The position numbers and the translations under genes were made by a program. A DNA stretch of 28,859 nt from an uncultured Coriobacteriales bacterium (GTDB lineage Bacteria > Actinomycetota > Coriobacteriia > Coriobacteriales > UMGS124): NCBI GenBank assembly GCA_934654475.1, contig CAKUFZ010000023.1:1-28859 (forward strand), read 5' to 3'. The first letter of the stretch is position 1. Every line of letters starts with the position of its first letter. Below, one piece after another: positions 1 to 6,693 of this stretch. Below the pieces are notes generated by a model. The model made no database searches, had not been told where the DNA came from, and saw only the letters and a program-made list of their open reading frames with translations.

Positions 1-84
1 CTCTGCGAAGCGCCCTACCAAAGAGTCGTTCTCGCGGCCTGGCGCGTCCGCCCTGCCGTTGCTGCCGTATGGAAAGCCTTGCAT
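1..84 (-). CDS. 5' end of an unidentified gene, cut by the window edge
   Basis: An open frame begins with ATG at 84-82 and runs off the left edge without a stop, giving 28 residues that start MQGFPYGSNGRAD. A strong Shine-Dalgarno-like AGGAGGT lies about 11 bases upstream, with a second purine-rich stretch (GAGGGAAGAGA) directly before the ATG. The fragment is too short to assign a family. It is called because of the ribosome site and the absence of any other gene here; a chance open frame is possible. Confidence 0.35.
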   Translation of the reverse strand, partial: MQGFPYGSNGRADAPGRENDSLVGRFAE

Positions 85-263
85 TCTCTTCCCTCACCTC
101 CTATAGGGCATAACGTGGTTTGGCGCTGGGATGTGCGCGGAATTATGATATTTACGTCCCATGCAATGGAGGAAAACCACAGCCAGCGATGCTCGGTGAG
201 TGGCGGATATGCGAGGGGGTGGCAGGCGGAAAGGGGCTTATTCGCTTTCCCAAACCGCTCTGG
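85..263. other. Short gap with no recognisable gene
   Basis: This stretch would hold the promoter and leader of the left-edge minus-strand gene. An A/T-rich patch (ATATCATAAT on the minus strand, near 143-152) could be a -10 element but has no convincing -35 partner. Nothing else is recognisable. Confidence 0.3.
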
Positions 264-757
264 TCATTTGAACGAGGCGCGCCAGAGATTGTAATCGTCC
301 TGAGTCATCTTCCCCGACTTGAGATCCTCCTGTGCGCTCTGCCATGCCTTGATGGCAGCCTCAAGCTTCTGGGCTCCCTTTGTCTTCGGGTCGATGCGCA
401 GAGCGTCGATAGAATCTGGGGCGATTCCGAACGCTTCCTCAAGCCTGAAGAGATACTCCATGGCGTCACGTGCCGTGTCGGTCGAGTAACCCTCTAGCGC
501 CCTCTCGCTCACCTTGAGAGCCTTGGCGATCTCTTTGAGCTTCTCTGGAGTCGGAGCTGCTCGGCGGCGTCCCTTCTCGCGTCCTCGCTCTTGACCATGT
601 GCATGTAGGCGAGGGCGAGGGCAGTGAAGTCGTGGACGATGGGCGCCCTCTTGGTGAACGACACGAGCACGCGGTCGATTCCCAGCTCTTCGACCGCCAT
701 CCTCGAGATGGAGCCGACGTGGTCGACGCCATCACGTCGACGGCTAAGACTTTGCAA
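264..757 (-). pseudogene. Frameshifted remnant with XRE-regulator-like 3' end
   Basis: Two minus-strand frames read as one broken gene. The downstream frame, extended back from its first start-like codon, reads TPEKLKEIAKALKVSERAL and continues to a stop at 264. This resembles the last helices of an XRE helix-turn-helix domain followed by an acidic C-terminal tail (LFRLEEAFG, then KLEAAIKAWQSA). The upstream frame (about 575-757) encodes MAVEELGIDRVLVSF and ALAYMHMVKSEDAR and would join it if one base were gained or lost near 575-585. No intact start with a ribosome site is seen. I do not recognise the upstream half; it may come from a different protein. The gene appears inactive, and a sequencing error at the shift is the main alternative. 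Confidence 0.5.
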
Positions 758-782
758 GCATGCAAGCAGAACTTTTATGTGT

Positions 783-848
783 TATAGTTACAAGATAGTT
801 AGCCCCGGTACGACCGCTGATTCAAGTCGCCGGGGCTCAATTTTTTTC
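783..848 (+). ncRNA. Hairpin RNA or attenuator upstream of Abi_2 gene (abiF-RNA-like)
   Basis: A -10-like TATAGT (783-788) precedes a stem-loop. Its outer stem is AGCCCCGG (801-808) with CCGGGGCT (830-837). Its inner stem is CGAC (811-814) with GTCG (826-829), and an 11-base loop sits between them. A T-run follows (841-847), so a short transcript starting near 795 would end as in a rho-independent terminator, just 17 bases before the Abi start codon. Genes of the AbiF type are known to be preceded by a short structured RNA (the abiF motif in Rfam). The position and terminator-like 3' end match that arrangement, but I cannot verify the family consensus. The alternative is a plain attenuator or a terminator of an upstream transcript. 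Confidence 0.5.
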
Positions 849-864
849 TAAGGAAAGGTCCCCC

Positions 865-1593
865 ATGCCGGACGCTCCGAAGATAGACCGGGCGCACGTC
901 ATATCGTGACTTTCTGAACCGCGATATAGCAAATATCTCGAAGTAACACGAGGCGATGACGCCGTCGCTCTCAACCTCTACCTCTGGAACATCGGCCTTG
1001 CGCAGGCCGTCTTGAAAGACGTCTCGTTCTTCGAGGTCGCCCTCAGAAACGCGTACGACAGGGCAATATCCTCCACCTGGAGCGGGTCCGACCACTGGCT
1101 GTTCGACGACGCCTCTCCCGTAAGGCACCCGATCCTCAGGACGAATAAGCGCGGACAGGTCAACGATGCCAACCGACTGAACAGGAATTCGATTGACCAC
1201 CTGAGAAGCGGCCTTCGCGAGAACGCGACCGCAGACGACATCGTCTCGAACCTCACGCTGGGTTTCTGGGCCCACATGACGGACCGCAGCCATGAACGCG
1301 ATTTGTGGATTCCAATCATCCATAAGGCATGGCCAAAGGGGGCAGACCGAAACGACGTCAATGAATGGATAGCGGGAATCAACAAGATCCGTAATCGTGC
1401 CGCCCACCACGAACACCTCTTCGCACATGCGGGATGCGAATGCGGGACTTTGCGATCGTGCCGAAACGCCGCTTTGCTGTTCGCTCAGCTTGAGCCAATT
1501 GCGCACAGTTATATTTACGAAGGAAGCATCAATAGATGCTCGGTCGACAACTACCTGGAGGAGCACCCGGCCCCTTGCGACGTTGCGGTCTGA
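865..1593 (+). pseudogene. Abi_2 (AbiD/AbiF-type) abortive infection protein with in-frame TGA
   Basis: The ATG at 865 has an AGGAAAGG ribosome site 7 bases upstream. The frame reads 14 residues, meets TGA at 907-909, then continues open to a stop at 1591-1593, for 242 codons in total. After the TGA, SEPRYSKYLEVTRGDD, then LYLWN and FFEVALRNAY match the conserved start of Abi_2-family proteins. Later, IRNRAAHHEHLF carries the RX4H pattern of a HEPN-type ribonuclease site. The family typically acts in phage-triggered growth arrest. Because the TGA removes the start of the conserved domain, and the only later in-frame start-like codon is a TTG at 1012 inside it, the gene is probably inactive unless the stop is read through or is a sequencing error. 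CGA to TGA is the simplest change. Confidence 0.8.
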
Positions 1594-1594
1594 G

Positions 1595-2017
1595 AAAACC
1601 CACGCGCGCAAGCCGGGGCAGATATTTGATACCGATTCGTTTGTTTTTGCTCCGCCCGCCGATTTTGGTTGTGAATGCTGCCCAAATGTGCCCAGTGAAT
1701 TGCTCGATGAGATGCCCTCAGGCGACTATGTCGTGTATTACCCCGAATCTATCGTTGGCGCTGACGGATCGAATCGATTCATCCACGACGTGAACCGCCT
1801 GCTTGATTATATTGAGGAGCACAATCTGGAGGTAGCCGGCGATTATTACGGGATTGTACTGGCAGAGAGTGAACTTTTTGGCTATGCAGAGGGAGACATG
1901 CTCTATAAGATGTGCATCCCGGTGACTAAAAAGCGCATAGGGGAAAGTCAGAGAATCGTTGCCCCGCGGGGCATCCTTGGGCGCATGAGACAACTTGGCA
2001 AGAAGCAGGGGCAGTAG
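1595..2017 (+). pseudogene. 3' remnant of GyrI-like / MerR-type effector-binding domain
   Basis: The frame is open from within the Abi gene, but recognisable protein begins only just after the Abi stop codon. It covers about 140 residues, including MPSGDYVVYYPES, a central helix DVNRLLDYIEEHNLEV and a late LYKMCIPVTKK. The pattern of a short strand, a long helix, then a strand ending in IPV resembles the GyrI-like effector-binding domain found at the C-terminus of MerR- and AraC-type regulators. The DNA-binding half is missing and no ribosome site precedes the remnant. The abrupt start next to the Abi stop suggests that the Abi DNA replaced or interrupted the 5' part of this regulator. Assignment to a regulator is inference from fold-like pattern only. 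Confidence 0.5.
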
Positions 2018-2082
2018 CGAGCAGTTTCATATTGCCTGCTCAAATCTCGTTTTATTCCTCTTGGAGCTGGGCCCTTGCCGCT

Positions 2083-2129
2083 CCGAAACGAAAACGTGCC
2101 GGCCGGGTCGCGAGGGACCCGGCCGGCAC
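2083..2129 (-). terminator. Rho-independent terminator of the peptide-binding protein gene
   Basis: A perfect 14-bp stem (2096-2109 with 2116-2129) encloses a 6-base loop. On the minus strand it is followed by a T-rich tail (GTTTTCGTTTCG). It lies 33 bases past the stop codon of the minus-strand gene at 2162. Confidence 0.9.
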
Positions 2130-2161
2130 GGCAGGCAAAGCGTGCGTGAAGCGGTGGGTGA

Positions 2162-3712
2162 CTACGCCCTGGCCAGCTCGTTGAAGCGGAAGTTGCCCAG
2201 GGGGGTCTGATGGAAGCCCACGATGTCGGCGCGCGTGGCGTTGGGCCAGGGCATCGTGAACAGGGGGATCCACACGGCCTGCTCGCGGAAGGTCTGCTGC
2301 ATCTGGTGGTACATCTCGACGCGCTTGTCGTCGTCGGTCTCGGCGTTGCAGGCGTCGTTGAGGGCGACCATGTCGTCAGGCTGACGGAAGTTCGTGTCGA
2401 AGCCGGAGGCGCCGTCGAAGTCGAAGATCCACTGCATGAACTCGGAGGGATCCTGGATGTCGTCGGACCAGTAGTCGATGATGGCGTCGAAATCCATGGC
2501 GTACATGCGGGTCTTGTACGAGGTGGCCTCGATCTCCTCGATGGAGACGGTCACGCCGATCTTGGCCCACTGCTGCGTGAGAATCATGGCAATCTGCTTG
2601 TCGACCTCGTTGCCGCTGCGCATGAGGATGGTGATCGGGAAGCCACCGTCCAGGCCGGCCTGGGCGAGCAGCGCCTTGGCGCCCTCGATGTCGGGCGCGA
2701 CGGGGTCGAGGGAGTGGTCGCAGTACTTGCTGGTGGGGGCGAAGATGGTGCCGATGGCGGTGCCGTAACCGAAGAGCGCGACGTCCACGATTTCCTGAGG
2801 GTCCGTGGCCTTGATGAGGGCCTGGCGGGCCTCGTCATGGGCGAGGTACTCGTTCTCGACGTTGAGCGACATGAAGCGCGTGATGGTGGAGGGCAAGGCT
2901 GCAACGATGCAGTTGGGGTCGCTCTCAATCTGCATGAGGGAGGAGAGGGGCAGGTCAACGGCGATGTCGATGTCGCCGCCCTGCAGCTGGATCTGGCGAG
3001 AGGCGTCGTCGGCGACAACGCGGAACTCGATGTCAGCCGTGGCGGGCACGCCGTCCTCGCGGTAGTAGGGGTTGGCAGTCATGGCCAGGTACTCGCCGCG
3101 CTTCCACTCCTTGATCATGTAGGCGCCGGTGCCCAGCGGGCCGTCGACGTAACGATCCGCGCCGACCGACTCGAAGTAGGCCTTGCTCTGGACGCCCAGG
3201 GTAAAGATGCACAGGTTGGCAAGCGTGCTGGCGGCCTCAGACTTCATGTACACGATGACGGTCGTGTCGTCGGGGCACTCGACATGGTCGAGGTTCTCGA
3301 CGCACATGTGCCAGTTGGAATCCTCGGACTGGATGGCGCGGTCGAACGTGAACTGCCAGTCCTCGGCGGTGACGGGGGAGCCGTCGGAGAAGGTGAGGCC
3401 CTCCTTGACCTTGAATGTGTAGGTGAGGCCGTTGTCGGAGACGTCGTAGCTCTCGGCCAGGCACAGCTCGATGTCGGAGCCGTCGTCGCTGGTCATGACA
3501 AGGCCCTCAAGGATGAGGTTGAAGATGAAGATGTTGGTGTTGCCGACGCAGGTGACGGGGTCCAGGTTGTCGGAGTCCTGAGCACGGCCGATGACGATCG
3601 GCTTGGAATCGCCGTCGGCGAGCGCGCCGGCCGGTGCCAGGGCAGAAAGGGCGGCCAGTGCAGCGGCGCCCTTGAGGAAGCCCCTGCGGTTCATGGTGAA
3701 GTCAGAGCTCAT
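2162..3712 (-). CDS. Family 5 extracellular solute-binding protein (peptide/nickel type), Tat-exported
   Basis: This is a 516-residue binding protein of the SBP_bac_5 family, which delivers peptides, nickel or similar ligands to ABC importers outside the membrane. The N-terminus has a twin-arginine-like signal, NRRGFLKG (residues 8-15), then a hydrophobic stretch ending in AGALADG. Family hallmarks include an early LDP segment, ESYDVSDNGLTYTFKVKEGL, FSDGSPVTAEDW, and a late WIPLF region. The ATG at 3712 is chosen over an upstream GTG (3724) because AAAGGTGG lies 8 bases before it. No ABC permease or ATPase gene is present on either side, so the protein is an orphan here or serves a distant transporter. 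The start lacks a lipobox cysteine, so it may be released or anchored by other means. Ligand cannot be deduced. Confidence 0.9.
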   Translation of the reverse strand: MSSDFTMNRRGFLKGAAALAALSALAPAGALADGDSKPIVIGRAQDSDNLDPVTCVGNTNIFIFNLILEGLVMTSDDGSDIELCLAESYDVSDNGLTYTFKVKEGLTFSDGSPVTAEDWQFTFDRAIQSEDSNWHMCVENLDHVECPDDTTVIVYMKSEAASTLANLCIFTLGVQSKAYFESVGADRYVDGPLGTGAYMIKEWKRGEYLAMTANPYYREDGVPATADIEFRVVADDASRQIQLQGGDIDIAVDLPLSSLMQIESDPNCIVAALPSTITRFMSLNVENEYLAHDEARQALIKATDPQEIVDVALFGYGTAIGTIFAPTSKYCDHSLDPVAPDIEGAKALLAQAGLDGGFPITILMRSGNEVDKQIAMILTQQWAKIGVTVSIEEIEATSYKTRMYAMDFDAIIDYWSDDIQDPSEFMQWIFDFDGASGFDTNFRQPDDMVALNDACNAETDDDKRVEMYHQMQQTFREQAVWIPLFTMPWPNATRADIVGFHQTPLGNFRFNELARA

Positions 3713-3910
3713 GTCTCGTACCACCTTTGGTTGGTCCGGTCACGCCTGTGCCCCTTTGACACGACGTGGCGGCGGAAGGTTGGCCGCATTGTAAGCCACT
3801 TCTCCTGGCAAGGGCAGTAGATATGCATCATTTCGCTTAAAAAGGCTTAAATACTAATTTTTACTGCAAGTGTTATGTCGCATGACACTCATGGCGAGTC
3901 TGATACAGGC
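3713..3910. other. Intergenic leader of the binding-protein gene
   Basis: The region contains an A/T-rich patch (about 3835-3865, including AAAAAGG and TACTAATTTTTA) that is a likely promoter area for the minus-strand gene at 3712. No separate gene is seen. Confidence 0.35.
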
Positions 3911-3949
3911 AAACAAAAACCCGCAGGGAACAAAACTGTTCCCTGCGGG
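3911..3949 (-). terminator. Terminator of the sulfite-oxidase-fold/cytochrome gene pair
   Basis: A perfect 13-bp stem (3920-3932 with 3937-3949) has a 4-base loop, and on the minus strand it is followed by GTTTTTGTTT. It lies about 43 bases beyond the minus-strand stop at 3993. Confidence 0.92.
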
Positions 3950-3992
3950 CTCCCTGGGAGGCGATGGTTGCGCCGTGATGGCGCCGCCGCCT

Positions 3993-4799
3993 TTATGCGC
4001 CAGCGAGAATGCCGACGTTGGGGCGGTTGACGTACTGGTCCTCGGGTGCGTCCTCGCTGCCGGGGATGGCGGGTGCGACGGCCTCGGCGGTTACCTCGAT
4101 GGATACGACGTTGCGCGTGAAGTACTTGGCGGCGGTGCCGTCGAGCCACACCTGGTTGGTGCCGCCCACGGAGGCGCCCAGGTCCTCGCCGTTGATGGCG
4201 CTGGCGATGATGGCCCTGCGCTGCATAACGTAATCAAGCGGCAGCGACATGGTGTAGCCGTCGGCGGAGGTCAGCGTGACGGTGTTGGCATTGGCTGCGG
4301 GCCTTGCGCGCTCGATGAGGGCGGCCAGGGACACGCCGCTCACGTCGGCGTTCACCACGGCGCGGCCGCCGGCGGGGTTCGCGGCGCAGGAGCAGCCCAT
4401 GATCTGAGACAGCGTGCCGTCGTCCTGGGCAATCTCACCGATGGTGGCGTTGTAGGGGTTGGCCACGTCGCCGCACACCGCGATGGACCAGTCGTCGGCC
4501 TGTGTCACGGCAAGCTCGGTGGAAGCGCCGCACAGCGTGGCGCTGGCCTTCTGGAAGACGTCAGCGATGCGGTCGTTGGGCGTGACCGTCGTCTGATCGA
4601 AGGAGAACTCGCCCTGAACGTTGGGAACGCGCACGACGCCGCTGGCAGGGGCCTCTCCCTCAACAGCCTGGCTGGAGGCGGGCACGGTCGTCCAGGTGGC
4701 AGGTGCATCGGCAGCCGGGCTGGCGGCAATGGCGAGGCCGGGTACGAGCAGGGCGGCCGCTCCGGCGGCGCTCAGCACTTTTGTCGTTGAGACTTTCAT
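3993..4799 (-). CDS. Secreted sulfite-oxidase-fold (molybdopterin-binding-like) protein
   Basis: This is a 268-residue protein with a Sec-type signal (MKVSTTKVLSAAGAAALL, cleavage likely near residue 26). ATG 4799 is preferred over ATG 4811 because GGAG sits at a normal distance before 4799, while the first ATG directly abuts its purine run. The core aligns by eye with the sulfite-oxidase-like half of the neighbouring cytochrome: GCSCAANPAGG (residues 135-145) corresponds to the neighbour's MDCQTNPPAG, followed in both by a VSL/IPL-ALI/TIL helix and a terminal VVSIEVT / VVELKFT strand. Cys138, or possibly Cys136, would be the molybdenum-ligand position if cofactor is bound. There is no heme motif and no dimerisation domain. 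It follows the cytochrome gene by 70 bases and shares its terminator, so the two are probably co-expressed. It may be an electron-transfer partner or a cofactor-free relative. Confidence 0.7.
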   Translation of the reverse strand: MKVSTTKVLSAAGAAALLVPGLAIAASPAADAPATWTTVPASSQAVEGEAPASGVVRVPNVQGEFSFDQTTVTPNDRIADVFQKASATLCGASTELAVTQADDWSIAVCGDVANPYNATIGEIAQDDGTLSQIMGCSCAANPAGGRAVVNADVSGVSLAALIERARPAANANTVTLTSADGYTMSLPLDYVMQRRAIIASAINGEDLGASVGGTNQVWLDGTAAKYFTRNVVSIEVTAEAVAPAIPGSEDAPEDQYVNRPNVGILAGA

Positions 4800-4869
4800 T
4801 TCTAGCTCCATCCTCGTAGCACGGGGTAGCTTGGTTTGAGTGTCAAGTTCAGGTAGAGCCTTGCGCGGC

Positions 4870-6333
4870 TTACCTCACGTTGAAGAAGACCTGCGAGGGG
4901 TCGGTGCTGACGGAGCCGTCGGCTGCGACGCCGCGAACCATAAGCAGGTAGCCGCCGGCCTTCTCGGGCGTGAACTCAAACTTCCAGTTGATCCAGCGGG
5001 AGACGTCGGTGTCGCCCAGCTCGTAGGTCGTCCACGTGGCGCCCTTGTCCATGGAGATCTCGACGGCGGTCACGGGTACCTCGTATGCGTCGGCAAAGCC
5101 CTGGAACTCAATGGTCTCGCCCAGCGGGAAGATGGTGCCATTCTTGACGTAGAAGATGGAGGTGTTCGGCTTGTTGAACATCTCGCCGGTCTTGGGGTTC
5201 GTGAAGCCCTGGAAAATGCGAGGAGCGTTGTCCTCATAGGTGAACTTCAGCTCAACGACGCGCTTGGTGTAGTGGCAGCCACCGGCAGGGGCGGTCCAAA
5301 GCTGGACGGGGTAGCCCTGGAGCATGCCGAGGGGCTCGCCGTTGATCTCGGTCACAAGCATCATGCTGTCGAGGTACTCGTAGACGTACTCCATGGGCAG
5401 CGGGTACACGTCCCAGCCGTCATCGGCAACGGAGTGCATGGCGGTAGCGGCGGGGTCGACGCCGGCATCCTCAAGGATGGTGGCCAGCGGGATGCCCTTG
5501 ACCACGACGTTGCACACATAGGCACCGGCGGGCGGGTTGGTCTGGCAGTCCATCTTGATGGTGCGCTCGACCATCTGATCCTCGTAGTCGGAGAGCTTGA
5601 AGGTGAACGGGTTGGAGGCAGCGTCGCCGTCGACGGTGATCTCCCAGTTCTCATAGGCCTCGACCGACGTGTCGTTGTCGGGGGTCACGCCGCGGTGGTC
5701 GTTGTTCTCCCAGTAGTAGAAGACCTCGTCGGTGTCGGTGATAGTGTCCTGCGTGAAGCTGAACGTAGCGCCCGACAGGTCGGAGACGTTGGAGATGCCC
5801 ATGTAGGCCTCGTTGTACTTCACGAGGTCCCACATCTCAAATTCGCCCGTGGCGGGGCTCACATAGTGGCAGGAGTCGCAGCTACCGCCCATGGCGGCGA
5901 ACTCCGTGCTCGTGTTGTGGATGGCGTGCATGCTGTCCTGGAAGTACAGCGCCTTGGAGTGGCACATGTAGCAGAACTTGATGGTCGCGTCGACGTTATA
6001 GGGGTTCCATAGCTCGGGGTGCGGCATATCCATTTCCTGGGTTACATCCAGGATGGAGGTGTGGCAGCCGCTCTCGGTGCAGCCGCGCTTGTCGCCCTTG
6101 AGCGAGGTGGTGTTCCACAGGAACGGGTCGCTCGGAATGGTCTGGAGCTGCGTACCGTCCTCGAGCGTCACAACCTCGGGGGAGTGCTCCGCCATTGCGA
6201 CGGCGGCCTTGTCCTTCTGGGCGACCTCCTCAGCCATGCCCGTGTTCGGTGCCAGGCCGGCGGCCATCATCGTGCCAGCAAGCACGCATGCGGCGCCGCA
6301 TGCCAGCAACCTTGTGGCAATCCTTCCCTCCAT
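4870..6333 (-). CDS. Exported triheme cytochrome c fused to a sulfite-oxidase-type domain
   Basis: This 487-residue exported protein starts at ATG 6333, with AAAGGGG 7 bases upstream. After a signal peptide (residues 1-34) come three heme-c sites: CTESGCH (85-91, a CX4CH form), CYMCH (121-125) and CDSCH (152-156). Nearby histidines (MPHPE, MHAIH) are candidate axial ligands. Residues of about 225-385 form a sulfite-oxidase-like molybdopterin domain with Cys263 (MDCQTNPPAG) at the usual molybdenum-ligand position. Residues of about 395-487 match the immunoglobulin-like Mo-co oxidoreductase dimerisation domain (VEISMDKGATW, then GGYLLMVRGVAADG). Such a protein would oxidise or reduce a small substrate outside the cell and pass electrons through its own hemes. 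It is the first gene of a two-gene minus-strand unit and is divergent from a LuxR regulator, which may control it. Substrate unknown. Confidence 0.85.
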   Translation of the reverse strand: MEGRIATRLLACGAACVLAGTMMAAGLAPNTGMAEEVAQKDKAAVAMAEHSPEVVTLEDGTQLQTIPSDPFLWNTTSLKGDKRGCTESGCHTSILDVTQEMDMPHPELWNPYNVDATIKFCYMCHSKALYFQDSMHAIHNTSTEFAAMGGSCDSCHYVSPATGEFEMWDLVKYNEAYMGISNVSDLSGATFSFTQDTITDTDEVFYYWENNDHRGVTPDNDTSVEAYENWEITVDGDAASNPFTFKLSDYEDQMVERTIKMDCQTNPPAGAYVCNVVVKGIPLATILEDAGVDPAATAMHSVADDGWDVYPLPMEYVYEYLDSMMLVTEINGEPLGMLQGYPVQLWTAPAGGCHYTKRVVELKFTYEDNAPRIFQGFTNPKTGEMFNKPNTSIFYVKNGTIFPLGETIEFQGFADAYEVPVTAVEISMDKGATWTTYELGDTDVSRWINWKFEFTPEKAGGYLLMVRGVAADGSVSTDPSQVFFNVR

Positions 6334-6693
6334 GATGCGTCCCCTTTCTCTGTGGTGTACCGCATGCACGCGGGTACACCGCCCTTGGGTCGCGCCTCCC
6401 TTTTGACGCGACGCCCTTCGGATTCAGCGTAGGCGCGAGGCGCGGGTTTGTCTTCAAGAGAAACCTCTGATTTCGAAAATGGGGCTTTTTGAGGATTGAT
6501 AAGGGTATCTGCCTGGTCTTTTTGCTACACTGGCACCAAGGTGTGGATGCTATCAATAGAAACTGTTGATGCGTTTCGGGGGAGTCGTGCCAACTGGTTC
6601 TGTTGTTTTGGCCTGTATGTGGCAAATGTCGCATCTTTGTTTGCATGAGTTTGCGCCGTTTGATATGGCGCGTCCAAAGGGGAGCTGGGGCGC
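6334..6693. other. Divergent control region between cytochrome and LuxR genes
   Basis: About 360 bases hold the leaders of both divergent genes. The middle (6470-6580) is A/T-rich compared with its flanks, with a TACACT -10-like element at 6526-6531 on the plus strand but no good -35. An inverted repeat at 6552-6570 is listed separately. No gene is convincing here. Confidence 0.45.
6552..6570. promoter_or_regulatory. Inverted repeat, candidate regulator site
   Basis: ATCAATAG and CTGTTGAT form an inverted repeat with 7 of 8 positions matching around a 3-base AAA centre. It sits in the A/T-rich centre of the divergent region between the cytochrome gene and the LuxR gene, a natural place for the LuxR protein or another regulator to bind. 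Function is inferred from position and symmetry only. Confidence 0.4.

Noticed and set aside
79..497. Plus-strand open frames at the left edge
   Set aside because: No ribosome site or protein-like composition; they overlap the minus-strand remnant with regulator-like sequence.
2210..3820. Long plus-strand open frame (536 codons) opposite the binding-protein gene
   Set aside because: Low-complexity Val/Gly/Asp/His-rich translation typical of the antisense of a GC-rich gene; the minus-strand protein has clear family motifs.
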